Shown piece after piece: positions 54,374-62,860 of a DNA stretch of 64,000 nt; positions within the stretch are counted from its first letter, which is position 1, and each line of letters starts with the position of its first letter. The DNA is from Pseudomonas sp. B21-048 (GTDB lineage Bacteria; Pseudomonadota; Gammaproteobacteria; Pseudomonadales; Pseudomonadaceae). The DNA is taken from NCBI RefSeq assembly GCF_024748615.1, contig NZ_CP087168.1, positions 1,674,001 to 1,738,000 on the forward strand, written 5' to 3'. The notes under the pieces were generated by a model, which was not told where the DNA came from, made no database searches, and saw only the letters and a program-made list of their open reading frames with translations. The position numbers and the translations under genes were made by a program.

Positions 54374-55264
54374 ATGTCCACTTCATCTTTTTCTGCTGCA
54401 CATAACCAGGCCAGCACGCTCTATCTGCCGCCGGGGCCGTGGCAGACCGTACTCGATTGCCTGTGCGAACACTTCAGCGCCATCAGTCGTGAACAATGGC
54501 TGGACAGAATTGCTCGCGGTCGTGTCCTCGATGGGCAAGGCCTGCCGATTGCTCTGGATCTGCGTTACAAGGAAGGTCTGCGGATTCATTATTTTCGTGA
54601 GGTGCCGGACGAAAAGCCGATCCCGGTGGTGGAGTCGATCCTCTATGCCGACGAGCATTTGGTAGTGGCGGACAAGCCGCACTTTCTGCCTGTGACTCCG
54701 GCGGGGGAATACGTGGAGCAGACATTGCTGCGACGGCTGATCCGTCGACTGGATAACCCGCATCTGGTGCCTTTACATCGCATTGACCGGCATACGGCGG
54801 GGCTGGTGTTGTTTTCAGCCAACCCTCAGAGTCGGTCGGCGTATCAATCCTTGTTTCCTACACGCCAGATCGAAAAGCGCTATGAAGCAATCGCCCGGGC
54901 ATTGCCTGAGCACTCCTTCCCGCTGGTCCATAAAAGTCGACTTATCGACGGCGAGCCGTTTTTTCGCATGCAGGAAGGTCCGGGCGTCAGCAATACCGAG
55001 ACGGCTGTCGAGGTCAGGGAAAAAAACGGTGAACTCTGGCGTTATGCGCTGTATCCGGTGACGGGCAAGAAACACCAGCTGCGAGTTCACATGACAGCCC
55101 TGGGAGCCAGCATATGCAATGATCCGTTCTATCCGCAGGTGCTCAAGGACGTTGAAGATGACTATGCTAATCCCTTGAAGCTGTTGGCCCAAGGGTTGCG
55201 ATTTGTCGATCCGGTGACGGGTAATGAAAGAGAATTTGAAAGTGCTATCACCTTGCAATGGTGA
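54374..55264 (+). CDS. RluA-family RNA pseudouridine synthase
   Basis: A 296-residue pseudouridine synthase. The catalytic Asp is in LHRIDRHTAGLVLF (motif II), followed by KRYEAIARALPE and the C-terminal motif GKKHQLRVHMTALGASICNDPFYP. There is an N-terminal extension in place of a clear S4 domain. It belongs to the RluA branch often annotated only as pseudouridine synthase; its RNA target is unknown. The ATG at 54374 is preferred over an earlier in-frame codon at 54341. Confidence 0.88.
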   Translation: MSTSSFSAAHNQASTLYLPPGPWQTVLDCLCEHFSAISREQWLDRIARGRVLDGQGLPIALDLRYKEGLRIHYFREVPDEKPIPVVESILYADEHLVVADKPHFLPVTPAGEYVEQTLLRRLIRRLDNPHLVPLHRIDRHTAGLVLFSANPQSRSAYQSLFPTRQIEKRYEAIARALPEHSFPLVHKSRLIDGEPFFRMQEGPGVSNTETAVEVREKNGELWRYALYPVTGKKHQLRVHMTALGASICNDPFYPQVLKDVEDDYANPLKLLAQGLRFVDPVTGNEREFESAITLQW

Positions 55265-55283
55265 TCATAGGGCCAACTCTTCA

Positions 55284-55324
55284 GCCACGAAAAAGCCCGC
55301 TTTTAAAGCGGGCTTTTTCGTGGC
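55284..55324. terminator. Bidirectional terminator with very long stem
   Basis: Twenty-base arms (55284-55303 and 55305-55324) are perfectly complementary and contain GCCCGC/GCGGGC with internal A5 and T5 runs. It lies between the convergent pseudouridine synthase and lipoprotein genes and serves both. Confidence 0.92.
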
Positions 55325-55338
55325 TGACGCCGCAAAGA

Positions 55339-55560
55339 TTACAGCTCTTTAACGGTACGAACCTGATCCTTGTTGATGCGGGTGTGCTTGCCATCCAGTT
55401 GTTCGAATTCGTAAAAGCCTGAATCTTCATCGTACTTAGGCGCGTCGACGGCCTGGATTTCTCGACCGTCATTCAAGGTAATCACTGTAGGCGATGCACA
55501 ACCGGCAAGGGTGGCAAGGCCTAGTGCGAGCATGAAAGTGGCGAGGGTCCGTTGAGTCAT
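55339..55560 (-). CDS. YgdI/YgdR-family small lipoprotein
   Basis: A 73-residue exported lipoprotein with lipobox ending at Cys21 (TLAGC), followed by the SH3-like YgdI/YgdR domain (PTVITLNDGREIQAVDAPKYD and GFYEFEQLDGK). Function unknown; members are common in gammaproteobacterial envelopes. GGAGACAC precedes the ATG at 55560. Confidence 0.9.
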   Translation of the reverse strand: MTQRTLATFMLALGLATLAGCASPTVITLNDGREIQAVDAPKYDEDSGFYEFEQLDGKHTRINKDQVRTVKEL

Positions 55561-55636
55561 GAGTGTGTCTCCGAATGGGAATTCTTTTGGTTGCTGAGCT
55601 TGAGACGTATACAAAACGCGCAAGTTCCTTCGCGGG

Positions 55637-56239
55637 TCAGTCTGCCACAGTGTGGTGCGTGCTTAACAGTTCTGGCGTATTGAGATTGGCCAGGCGAGCG
55701 TCGTTATCCGGGCATTGCAGGGCTGTGGCGCCCAGTTTGCGCATAAGGCGACCCGGGCTGCGCTCGCCTTCGTTCCAGGCGGTCTCGAAAGCCGCTGAAA
55801 GAGCGACGGGGATCATGCACAGCAAAGGTTCCCAGTGTTCGCCATGGCGCAGCATCAACGGTTTGTCCGGATGCTGTCCGGCGGTTTCACGCATACTCTG
55901 GAGCAGCGCGGCATCGATGCGTGGCACATCGCACGGCAGCACGAGTAAGTAGGCATGACGGGCCGCCTTCAGGCCTGCGCGAATACCCGCCAATGGCCCC
56001 GGAAAGTCGCCTTCATCGTCATGCACCAACTGATCCGCATAAGGCGCATATTTTTCCAGGTTTCTGTTGCAGGAGATGATCAGGTCATCACTCAGCGGGC
56101 GCGTCTTACGGTGCAGATGCGCGATCAGTGGCTCGCCGTGCCAATCCAGCAAACCCTTGTCCTGACCGCCCATGCGTTGGCCGCGCCCGCCCGCCAGGAG
56201 CAGAATGGAGCAAGGCGCCAGAGGTGTATTCGAGGTCAT
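55637..56239 (-). CDS. mobA: Molybdenum cofactor guanylyltransferase MobA
   Basis: A 200-residue enzyme that attaches GMP to molybdenum cofactor to give the bis-MGD form used by DMSO-reductase-family enzymes. The nucleotide-binding motif is [19 protein letters not shown], followed by [13 protein letters not shown] and the C-terminal NLNTPELL. Length is standard. GGAG precedes the ATG. It is divergent from moaB. Confidence 0.95.
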   Translation of the reverse strand: MTSNTPLAPCSILLLAGGRGQRMGGQDKGLLDWHGEPLIAHLHRKTRPLSDDLIISCNRNLEKYAPYADQLVHDDEGDFPGPLAGIRAGLKAARHAYLLVLPCDVPRIDAALLQSMRETAGQHPDKPLMLRHGEHWEPLLCMIPVALSAAFETAWNEGERSPGRLMRKLGATALQCPDNDARLANLNTPELLSTHHTVAD

Positions 56240-56320
56240 CGCTCTTCTCCATGGGGGCGGCGAAAAAATGAGGCGCTGTGATATAACACCGGGCTGTTTC
56301 TCCTACAACTGGACGAGCCT

Positions 56321-56860
56321 ATGAAAGCCAAGGCTGATGTACCTTTCGCACCGCTCAATATCGCGGTGCTGACTGTCAGCGATACCCGTACCCTGGAAAC
56401 CGATACCTCAGGCCAGGTCTTCGTCGACCGTTTGAGTGCTGCCGGTCATAACCTGGCGGCCCGTGTACTGCTTAAAGATGACCTCTACAAAATTCGCGCG
56501 CAAGTCGCCAACTGGATTGCTGATGAGGTCGTGCAGGTGGTGCTGATCACCGGTGGTACCGGGTTCACTGGTCGCGACAGTACACCTGAAGCCGTGAATT
56601 GCCTGCTGGATAAGCAGGTCGATGGTTTTGGTGAATTGTTCCGGCAGATATCGGTGGCGGATATCGGTACCTCGACGGTTCAGTCCCGGGCCTTGGCCGG
56701 TCTGGCCAATGGCACGTTGGTATGCTGTTTGCCGGGCTCGACCAATGCCGTTCGCACCGGTTGGGACGGCATTCTCGCCGAGCAACTGGATTCTCGTCAT
56801 CGTCCGTGCAATTTCGTGGCCCATCTGAAACAGGCGGCACCCTGTGAATCCCGCGGGTAA
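56321..56860 (+). CDS. moaB: Molybdenum cofactor biosynthesis protein MoaB
   Basis: A 179-residue MogA/MoaB-fold protein acting in adenylylation of molybdopterin. Motifs include VLTVSDTRTLETDTSG, LITGGTGFTGRDSTPEAV and CLPGSTNAVRTGWDGIL. MoaB rather than MogA is suggested by length and motif form. Its last 17 bases overlap moeA, so the two are in one operon. Confidence 0.93.
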   Translation: MKAKADVPFAPLNIAVLTVSDTRTLETDTSGQVFVDRLSAAGHNLAARVLLKDDLYKIRAQVANWIADEVVQVVLITGGTGFTGRDSTPEAVNCLLDKQVDGFGELFRQISVADIGTSTVQSRALAGLANGTLVCCLPGSTNAVRTGWDGILAEQLDSRHRPCNFVAHLKQAAPCESRG

Positions 56861-58070
56861 GCCAGGCAAGACTGGCAGTCTGATGGCTGTCGAGGTGGCA
56901 CTGGCGCGTTTACTGGAAATGGCCGACGCCTCGAGGATTCATGAGCATGAACGCTTGCCGTTGGCACAGGTTCAGGGGCGTGTACTGGCCGCTGACCTGA
57001 TTTCGACACTTGATTTGCCACCTTGGCCCAACAGTGCCATGGACGGTTATGCCTTGCACTTGGCCGACTGGACGGGAGAGCCGTTGGTGGTCAGCCAGAA
57101 GGTTTTTGCAGGTCAGGCACCGGAGCCCTTGAAACCGGGTACCTGCGTGCGGATTTTCACTGGCGCGCCAGTGCCCGCGGGTGCGGACTGTGTCCAGATG
57201 CAGGAGAACGCCGAGGTTCAGGCGGATAAGCGGGTGAGTTTCACCGAGACCATGACTCCAGGACAGAACATCCGTCCACAAGGTCAGGAAGCCACCGTCG
57301 GTGAGTTGATTTTGCCCGCTGGAACGCGTCTGGGGCCTATCGAGCAGGGGTTGGCGGCATCGCTGGGCTGCGCAGAGCTTGCCGTGATTCGCAAGGTTCG
57401 TGTTGCGGTCTTGTCTACCGGTGATGAGTTGATTGAGCCAGGTCAGGCCCTTGGGCCAGGACAGATCTACAACAGTAATCGAGTATTGCTGTGCAGTTGG
57501 TTGCAGCGTTTGGGTTGTGTGGTGATTGATGCCGGTATTCTTCCCGATGATTTAGCGGCCACTCGTGCCCGCCTGGGTGAGCTGAAGGATGTCGACCTGA
57601 TTCTCTCGACCGGTGGCGTATCGGTGGGGGAGGCCGACTTTCTGGGTATTGCCTTGCGGGAAGCGGGCGAATTGACTCTGTGGAAGCTTGCCATCAAGCC
57701 AGGCAAACCGCTGACCTTCGGGCATTTTCGCGGCGTGCCTGTGATTGGTTTGCCCGGCAATCCGGCGTCGACCCTGGTGACTTTTGCTCTGTTGGCAAGG
57801 CCCTACCTGTTGCGCCGCCAAGGCGCAAAAGAGGTTGAACCCCTGAAATTTCAGGTGCCGGCAGGGTTTGTCTGGCCAAAGGCCGGTCACCGACGTGAGT
57901 ACTTGCGCGGACGTCTGGAGAATGGCCGGGCAATTGTCTACAGAAATCAGAGCTCTGGCGTATTGCGCAGTGCTGCCTGGGCTGACGGTCTGGTAGAAGT
58001 GCTGGAGGACCGTACGCTGATCGAAGGCGATTGGGTGAGCTTCATCCCGCTGAATGAAGTCTTGAGCTGA
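56844..58070 (+). CDS. moeA: Molybdopterin molybdenumtransferase MoeA
   Basis: A 408-residue enzyme inserting molybdate into adenylylated molybdopterin. Features: PPWPNSAMDGYALH, IFTGAPVPAGADCVQMQE, VLSTGDELIEPG, LSTGGVSVGEADF, and KPGKPLTFGHFRGVPVIGLPGNPAS. The GTG at 56844 has AGGCGG upstream and gives normal length; an internal ATG at 56883 is the alternative. With mobA and moaB it covers the late steps of cofactor synthesis. Confidence 0.95.
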   Translation: MNPAGKPGKTGSLMAVEVALARLLEMADASRIHEHERLPLAQVQGRVLAADLISTLDLPPWPNSAMDGYALHLADWTGEPLVVSQKVFAGQAPEPLKPGTCVRIFTGAPVPAGADCVQMQENAEVQADKRVSFTETMTPGQNIRPQGQEATVGELILPAGTRLGPIEQGLAASLGCAELAVIRKVRVAVLSTGDELIEPGQALGPGQIYNSNRVLLCSWLQRLGCVVIDAGILPDDLAATRARLGELKDVDLILSTGGVSVGEADFLGIALREAGELTLWKLAIKPGKPLTFGHFRGVPVIGLPGNPASTLVTFALLARPYLLRRQGAKEVEPLKFQVPAGFVWPKAGHRREYLRGRLENGRAIVYRNQSSGVLRSAAWADGLVEVLEDRTLIEGDWVSFIPLNEVLS

Positions 58071-58088
58071 ACAGGTGCTGGTTTGTTC

Positions 58089-58121
58089 ACGCAAGCCCGG
58101 GTGGTTACATCGGGCTTGCGT
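58089..58121. terminator. Hairpin between moeA and a convergent gene
   Basis: ACGCAAGCCCG and CGGGCTTGCGT form an 11-base stem with an 11-base loop, 18 bases after the moeA stop codon. There is no T-run, so termination strength is uncertain. Confidence 0.55.
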
Positions 58122-58134
58122 ACATGACGATGTC

Positions 58135-58443
58135 TTAATGTGCCAAAAGTGTCAGCACCTGGTCGAAGCGGCTGTTGGCGATCCAGGTCAGAAGTCCCAG
58201 GATCACGGCTGTTCCGCCAGCTGAATAGGCAAGCCTGTGCTTGATGGATTTGACGTCACCCCGGACTTCATCCATGTCTCTTCGAATGTATTTGAGGTGT
58301 GTTTCCAGTTCAATGACGCGAGGTTCCATATCAACTTCTCCGGTGGGCTTTATGCTGTTTTTGAAGTCAGCCTGATGATGGGCGCGATTTTCTGCGAACG
58401 GCGCGACCGGAGTTACCGGTAGTCTGAAGTCATGGCTATGCAT
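58135..58443 (-). CDS. Hypothetical protein with coiled coil and C-terminal membrane anchor
   Basis: A 102-residue protein. The first 40 residues are polar (HSHDFRLPVTPVAPFAENRAH), then a coiled coil (VIELETHLKYIRRDMDEVRG) and a C-terminal hydrophobic helix (about 77-97). The last 64 residues resemble the XhlA-type hemolysin-associated small proteins. The start is uncertain: ATG at 58443 follows AAGGAG at some distance, whereas an ATG at 58329 (MEPRVIEL) has a well-placed GGAG. Function unknown. Confidence 0.6.
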   Translation of the reverse strand: MHSHDFRLPVTPVAPFAENRAHHQADFKNSIKPTGEVDMEPRVIELETHLKYIRRDMDEVRGDVKSIKHRLAYSAGGTAVILGLLTWIANSRFDQVLTLLAH

Positions 58444-58767
58444 GGAGTAGCTGGCTCCTTGCATTAGAATCACTCAAGTGATCGATGCCGTTATTGCTTG
58501 CGCTTTTTGAGGGCCTTATGGGGGTTCCCTTCATTTGTTTCACGTCCCTGTGTAAATTAACGGGTGATGACTGATTACGAAGACACCACGGTGTACCAAT
58601 TGCCCTGGTGGGTCAATTGAGCCGATTCCTCACGTTTTGTAAGAAAAAATACCACTCTGTAGGACTCATGTTCCTTTCCCTTGGACATAATTCAAATCCT
58701 GGAAATTTTTATGAGGGGCTGTGGGGTCAACATATCCCATGGAATTGGAATAAGGGAGTGGTAAAAA
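58444..58767. other. Intergenic region upstream of the YegS remnant
   Basis: About 320 AT-rich bases without a gene. Two CAATTG hexamers (58597-58602 and 58614-58619) lie 11 bases apart and could be a regulator site. The stretch before 58768 has a purine-rich GGGAGTGG ribosome site for the remnant gene. Confidence 0.4.
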
Positions 58768-58998
58768 ATGAGTGAGCGCAAGGCGCTATTGATTCTGCAT
58801 GGCAAGCAGGCACTCAATGAGGAGGTCCGTACGGCTGTCGAAGGCAAGCGCCAGCAGGGCTGGGAGTTGGCTGTTCAACTGACTTGGGAAACCGGTGATG
58901 CGCAGCGGTGGGTGGAGGAAGCGCTGACGGCGCCCGGCGGCATTGCGTGTGCATTTTCCCGAGAGCTCGCCGCTGCTGAGCGTCTTGAATCCAGCTAA
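58768..58998 (+). pseudogene. Truncated YegS-like lipid kinase (N-terminal remnant)
   Basis: A 76-codon frame whose first 56 or so residues (ERKALLILHGKQALNEEVRT, then LAVQLTWETGDAQRWVEEAL) match the N-terminus of YegS/diacylglycerol-kinase-like lipid kinases of about 300 residues. Homology ends just before the GGGDG nucleotide-binding motif, and the frame closes after unrelated residues. The catalytic core is absent, so it cannot be an active kinase. The start codon and ribosome site remain. Its last four bases overlap the convergent response-regulator gene. Confidence 0.7.
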
Positions 58999-59654
58999 TC
59001 GTCCAGACTGATGATTTGCTCGCGCACGGCGAACAGCACCAGGCCGGCCACATCGTAGATCTGCAGGCGTTTCATGATCTGCGAGCGATGGGTTTCGACC
59101 GTTTTTATGCTCAGCCCCAAGCCATTGGCGATTTCCCGGGTAGATTTTCCGCGAACGATCAGTCGCAGGATTTCCAGCTGACGTGCCGTCAGGTTGTGAG
59201 AGCCCTGGGTTTTCGCTTGAGTTTTCTGGGTTCGGATCAGCGCCTGATTGATGACGGTGTGGGCAATGGCCGGGCTCAGGTAGCGTTCGTTATTGCGCAG
59301 GGCATCCAGAGCATGTTCGAGCTCGATGGCCGTGGTGTCTTTGAGCAAATAGCCATGAGCCCCTGATTCCAGGGCCTGCATGATGAGCGCCGCGTCGGTG
59401 TGCATCGACAATATGAGCACTTTGCTCTGCGGGCGTGCTCGTTTAAGTCGTTGCAAGGCTTCAAGGCCACCGGTTTCCTTCATGGAAATATCCAGCAGAA
59501 TGATGTCCGGGGATAGCTGCTCGACCAACTCGACCAGTTGCGAGCCATCATTGGCCTCTCCGATTACCGCGTAGCCGGGAATATCCAATACCAGAGCGCG
59601 CACGCCAGCCCTGATCAGCGAGTGGTCGTCCACCAGAAGTAAGTTACAAGTCAA
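58995..59654 (-). CDS. NarL/LuxR-family response regulator
   Basis: A 219-residue regulator: receiver with DDH, phospho-acceptor Asp in IILLDISM and Lys in GYLLKDTT; C-terminal helix-turn-helix (LTARQLEILRLIVRGKSTREIANGLGLSIKTVETHRSQIMKRL). The start is TTG, overlapping the upstream kinase stop codon (TTGA), with AAGG seven bases before. It forms a pair with the kinase encoded upstream. Target genes unknown. Confidence 0.9.
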   Translation of the reverse strand: MTCNLLLVDDHSLIRAGVRALVLDIPGYAVIGEANDGSQLVELVEQLSPDIILLDISMKETGGLEALQRLKRARPQSKVLILSMHTDAALIMQALESGAHGYLLKDTTAIELEHALDALRNNERYLSPAIAHTVINQALIRTQKTQAKTQGSHNLTARQLEILRLIVRGKSTREIANGLGLSIKTVETHRSQIMKRLQIYDVAGLVLFAVREQIISLDD

Positions 59655-60544
59655 CGCATAACCTTATTCGTGCTGGCGCGTTCCAGCGCACGGGGCGCCC
59701 AGGGGAAGAGCGCTTCGATTTGAGTGCCTTTGCCCGGTTCGCTGATTACGGTCAGTGTGCCACCTAACTGATCGATTCGTTCCGACATTCCGGCCATTCC
59801 GCATTGCCCTTCGCGAGCGGGATGTGCCGCTGGCGCGAAACCCAGGCCATCGTCGCTGATCAATAGCGTCAGGCCTTGAGGCAGGCGTTGCAGGCGAACC
59901 AACAAATTTCTGGCCTCGGCGTGGCGCAGTACATTGGTAATCGACTCTTGAGTGATTCGGAACGCCGCCACCGCCATTTCTTCCGGTATGCCCGTCAAGC
60001 GTTGATGGCATTCCAGGCTCCAGTGCACGGAGGTATTGGCCAAAGTCTTGAGTAAATGCGCACGCAAACTGGCTTCCAGCCCGAGGCTGGCGAGTTGCCG
60101 TGGATTCAGGATGGCCGAGACGTCACGGACCCTGGCCAAAGTTTCGTCCAGCGTATCGCACAGTACCGAACACTGATCTTGCAGTGCTTGAGGTAATCGG
60201 CGTTTGAGCCATTCACTTTGGAGTTTTGCGGCGGTCAGCAATTGACCGATGTCATCGTGCAATTCTCGACTGAGTCGGTGTCGTTCGTTTTCCTGCACTT
60301 CCAGTAGACGGTCAGCGAGTTCTTGAGGTTGAAACTTTATCGATTTGCGCGAAAGGCGATATCCCGCCCAGACGCACGCCAGCGCCACACTATTGAGCAC
60401 CAGCAAACTCATCGGTATAGGCAGGGACAAGCTATAGACCAGCAGGCTGCCAAGCGCCGAGCAAATGCACATTGAAAGTGTGAACAGGCGCGCGTTTTTT
60501 CGAGAGGATGGCCATCGGGTAATTGACTTGAGGCTGGCGTACAT
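59651..60544 (-). CDS. NarX/DegS-type sensor histidine kinase
   Basis: A 297-residue kinase with two N-terminal transmembrane helices close together (about 20-60, so almost no periplasmic loop), a HisKA_3 domain with His in ENERHRLSRELHDDIGQLL and a HATPase domain (ITQESITNVLRHAEA, ISDDGLGF, GMAGMSERIDQLGG). The lack of a sensor loop suggests it senses membrane state or works with a partner. ATG at 60544 is chosen; a TTG at 60655 extends the frame but sits directly against its purine stretch. Pairs with the regulator downstream. Confidence 0.85.
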   Translation of the reverse strand: MYASLKSITRWPSSRKNARLFTLSMCICSALGSLLVYSLSLPIPMSLLVLNSVALACVWAGYRLSRKSIKFQPQELADRLLEVQENERHRLSRELHDDIGQLLTAAKLQSEWLKRRLPQALQDQCSVLCDTLDETLARVRDVSAILNPRQLASLGLEASLRAHLLKTLANTSVHWSLECHQRLTGIPEEMAVAAFRITQESITNVLRHAEARNLLVRLQRLPQGLTLLISDDGLGFAPAAHPAREGQCGMAGMSERIDQLGGTLTVISEPGKGTQIEALFPWAPRALERASTNKVMR

Positions 60545-60966
60545 AGCGGATGGAGCCAATGGATGTTCGCTGCGGGCAGACTGGCCAAAGGGTTGACGAG
60601 TCTCTGTGTGGAAAATACAAGTCGCCGTCAAACAGCTGCAATGCAGTAAATACAACCTTCAATAGGACAGGCTGGAATCACTCTGCCATTAATTGACGTC
60701 AACTAATGGTCGGCATAATACCACTTAACATACCGTTGGTCGCGTTTGATATATAGCGCTCTATCGCCAGGAAATGCAGTTGTGGACGATGGTTCCATAA
60801 TGGAAAAACGTTCGATAATGTAGAAGGATGACCGATAGCCAAAGTAAGGTTTTTTTTATTGATAGACCCTGTTTGAAATAGACAGGGTCATGATTGATAT
60901 GAGCGCACCCAAGTTATAGGACAATGTCAGGTAATAAAAAATGCAATACGAACAGGACCGATAATT
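60545..60966. other. AT-rich intergenic region between kinase and HPt-like genes
   Basis: About 420 bases without a supported gene, clearly richer in A and T than its surroundings. It contains one hairpin (GACCCTGT, 60865-60872, with ACAGGGTC, 60882-60889) beyond the 3' end of the HPt-like gene, and the promoter region of the kinase gene. No consensus promoter is obvious. Confidence 0.45.
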
Positions 60967-61437
60967 TTACGCTTGCCGTTCCGAAAGCGAAACGAGCCTG
61001 AACGGTCTGGAATGGGGTGGCGGTTGAAACCGACGTTGTCCCACCTGAAACGCAAACGCTTCAATCAGCGAAGTTTGTTCACTGTCATCGAGACCGAGTT
61101 TGCCGGTCGTCTGGTCAATGAGTTCGAGTTGCCAAGCCATTAAGGTGAAGCAGTTCTTGAGCGCGTCCAGAGCTTGATCGTTCAGGTCCATGTGGTGCTG
61201 AGCCTGGCTCAGCAATCCATGAATATGCAACGAGAACTCCGAAACCGGCACCAGTGCCAGGGCATCGGCTTTGCTCGATAGCTTGAGAAGGGTGCTGAGC
61301 ATGCAATCGATGGCGTCCTTGTCATTGCTGATCAGTTGCAAATGACTCAGACATTCCTCGGATTTGGCCAAGAGTGTTTCAGCCTCGACGAGGAACTCTG
61401 AAAATCGATGAGCCCACTCGTTGGTGTCGTTTGGCAT
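60967..61437 (-). CDS. HPt-like helical protein lacking the phosphorylatable histidine
   Basis: A 156-residue all-helical protein. Residues about 15-110 follow the helix pattern of HPt/CheA-P1 domains (FLVEAETLLAKSEECLSHLQ, then CMLSTLLKLSSKADALALVPVSEF and HIHGLLSQAQ). At the place of the conserved HxxKG histidine the sequence has LLKLSSKA, so it probably cannot carry phosphate. The C-terminal 30 residues are Arg/Pro-rich. GGAG precedes the ATG at 61437. It sits beside cheV, which suggests a role in chemotaxis or phosphorelay signalling. The family assignment is tentative. Confidence 0.55.
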   Translation of the reverse strand: MPNDTNEWAHRFSEFLVEAETLLAKSEECLSHLQLISNDKDAIDCMLSTLLKLSSKADALALVPVSEFSLHIHGLLSQAQHHMDLNDQALDALKNCFTLMAWQLELIDQTTGKLGLDDSEQTSLIEAFAFQVGQRRFQPPPHSRPFRLVSLSERQA

Positions 61438-61828
61438 GCTTATCTCCACAACGTCATGTCAAATGAGGGAATGTCGTGTGTGCCGACGAGAATCATGCGT
61501 GTCCTGGCGCTGCCAGGCCTCCGTGAGATCGCACTCCGGCAATGAGCACAGACTGGGGAGCTCGAGAGGGTAGATGGCCACTGACCTGCGATTGCACACA
61601 AAAGCCTGACTCCGTTCATGCAATGAGAATGGCGTCACATTAATGGCTATTGGATATTGCGAATATCAGGTTAGGCCTGATTGTTACTAGGGGAATCCCT
61701 TACGCAGGGGAACCTAACGAGCAAACCGAGGTCGCCCCGAAGGGATTGAAGCAGATGAAACTCACGGAGCCAGTAAAGCATGATGTTAATGTGACATCAA
61801 TGCTTGATCGTGGCATTTTGACTGGGGG
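61438..61828. other. Intergenic region upstream of the cheV promoter
   Basis: About 390 bases between divergent genes. It holds two mutually exclusive pairings around 61668-61718: CAGG/CCTG forming a small local hairpin, and GTTAGG with CCTAAC forming a longer stem. Short plus-strand frames (61650-61865; ATG at 61755) have no recognisable product. Confidence 0.4.
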
Positions 61829-61855
61829 TCAAGCTCCGGCAGAAACAGCCGATAA
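61829..61855 (+). promoter_or_regulatory. Flagellar sigma-28 (FliA) promoter of cheV
   Basis: TCAA at 61829-61832 and GCCGATAA at 61848-61855 are separated by 15 bases, exactly the FliA spacing (TCAA/TAAA-N15-GCCGATAA), and the -10 is a perfect match. It lies 42 bases upstream of the cheV start codon. Confidence 0.8.
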
Positions 61856-61897
61856 CTCCCTTTAGTGAATTCATTAGAACAAGCCCAGGAGTCATCA

Positions 61898-62833
61898 ATG
61901 GCCGGCATTCTCGACACGGTAGACCAACGCACGCAACTGGTGGGTGAGAATCGCCTGGAAATTCTCATGTTCCGACTGGCCGGGCGCCAATTGTTCGCGA
62001 TCAATGTCTTCAAGGTCCAGGAAGTGCTGCAGCTGCCGAAGCTGACCCTGATGCCGCAGCGTCATCCCTTTGTCTGCGGGGTGGTCAACCTGCGTGGCCA
62101 GACGCTGCCGGTGATCGACCTGTCCCAGGCGATCGGCATGCGTCCGCTGGTGCCAAGCCCCACCAGTACCATCATCGTCACCGAGTACAACCGTTCGGTG
62201 CAGGCGTTTTTGGTCGGTGGCGTGGACCGCATCGTCAACATGAACTGGGAAGCCATTCTGCCGCCGCCGACCAGTGCCGGTCGCCAGCATTACCTGACCG
62301 CCATCAGCAAGGTCGATGACCAGTTGGTGGAAATCATCGACGTTGAAAAAGTCCTGGCCGAAATCGTTCCGTACAACGCCAAGGTATCGCGCGACAAACT
62401 CGATGATCCGGTGCTGGAACGCGCCCGCGGCCGTGAAGTGCTGCTGGTGGATGACTCGAACGTGGCACTGTCGCAATTGCGCGATACCTTGGGTCAGTTG
62501 GGTGTGAAGATGCACATCGCCAGCGATGGTTTGAAGGCGCTGAACATGCTCAAGGCCTGGGCCGATACGGGTGAAGTCATGACGGACAAGCTGCTGATGA
62601 TTTTCACCGATGCGGAAATGCCGGAAATGGACGGCTATCGCCTGACCACCGAAATCCGTAACGACCCCCGTTTGCGCGGCCTTTATGTGGTCCTGCATAC
62701 CTCGTTGTCGGGTAGCTTCAATGACTCGATGGTCAAGAAGGTCGGCTGCGACAACTTCCTCTCCAAGTTCCAGCCCGACAAACTCGTCGACGTGGTGCGC
62801 CAGCGCCTGATGCTCGATGCAGTGCCTGCCTGA
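61898..62833 (+). CDS. cheV: Chemotaxis coupling protein CheV
   Basis: A 311-residue CheW-receiver fusion. The CheW domain (about 20-160) couples receptors to CheA (QLFAINVFKVQEVLQLPKL, CGVVNLRGQTLPVIDL); the C-terminal receiver (about 180-305) has DDSN, the phospho-acceptor Asp in MIFTDAEMPEMDG and Lys in FLSKFQPDKL, and probably acts as a phosphate sink or adaptation module. CCAGGAG precedes the ATG at 61898. The upstream FliA promoter places it in the flagellar regulon. Confidence 0.94.
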   Translation: MAGILDTVDQRTQLVGENRLEILMFRLAGRQLFAINVFKVQEVLQLPKLTLMPQRHPFVCGVVNLRGQTLPVIDLSQAIGMRPLVPSPTSTIIVTEYNRSVQAFLVGGVDRIVNMNWEAILPPPTSAGRQHYLTAISKVDDQLVEIIDVEKVLAEIVPYNAKVSRDKLDDPVLERARGREVLLVDDSNVALSQLRDTLGQLGVKMHIASDGLKALNMLKAWADTGEVMTDKLLMIFTDAEMPEMDGYRLTTEIRNDPRLRGLYVVLHTSLSGSFNDSMVKKVGCDNFLSKFQPDKLVDVVRQRLMLDAVPA

Positions 62834-62860
62834 TAGCGATCTGGAAGAGCGAGGTGGCAG

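Noticed and set aside
58768..58998. Reading this as an intact small regulator of the neighbouring two-component genes
   Set aside because: Its N-terminus aligns with YegS-type lipid kinases and the rest of that protein is missing, so a gene remnant fits better.
60865..60889. Rho-independent terminator after the HPt-like gene
   Set aside because: The stem (8 bases) is followed on that strand by A-rich and not T-rich sequence, so it is not a standard terminator.
61580..61665. Sigma-54 promoter for cheV (GG and GC elements near 61632-61662)
   Set aside because: Spacing between the GG and GC doublets is 12-13 bases and not 10; the FliA promoter fits much better.
61650..61865. 71-codon frame, or 36 codons from an ATG at 61755, upstream of cheV
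   Set aside because: It crosses the FliA promoter, has weak start signals and no recognisable protein. A regulatory leader is more likely than a gene.
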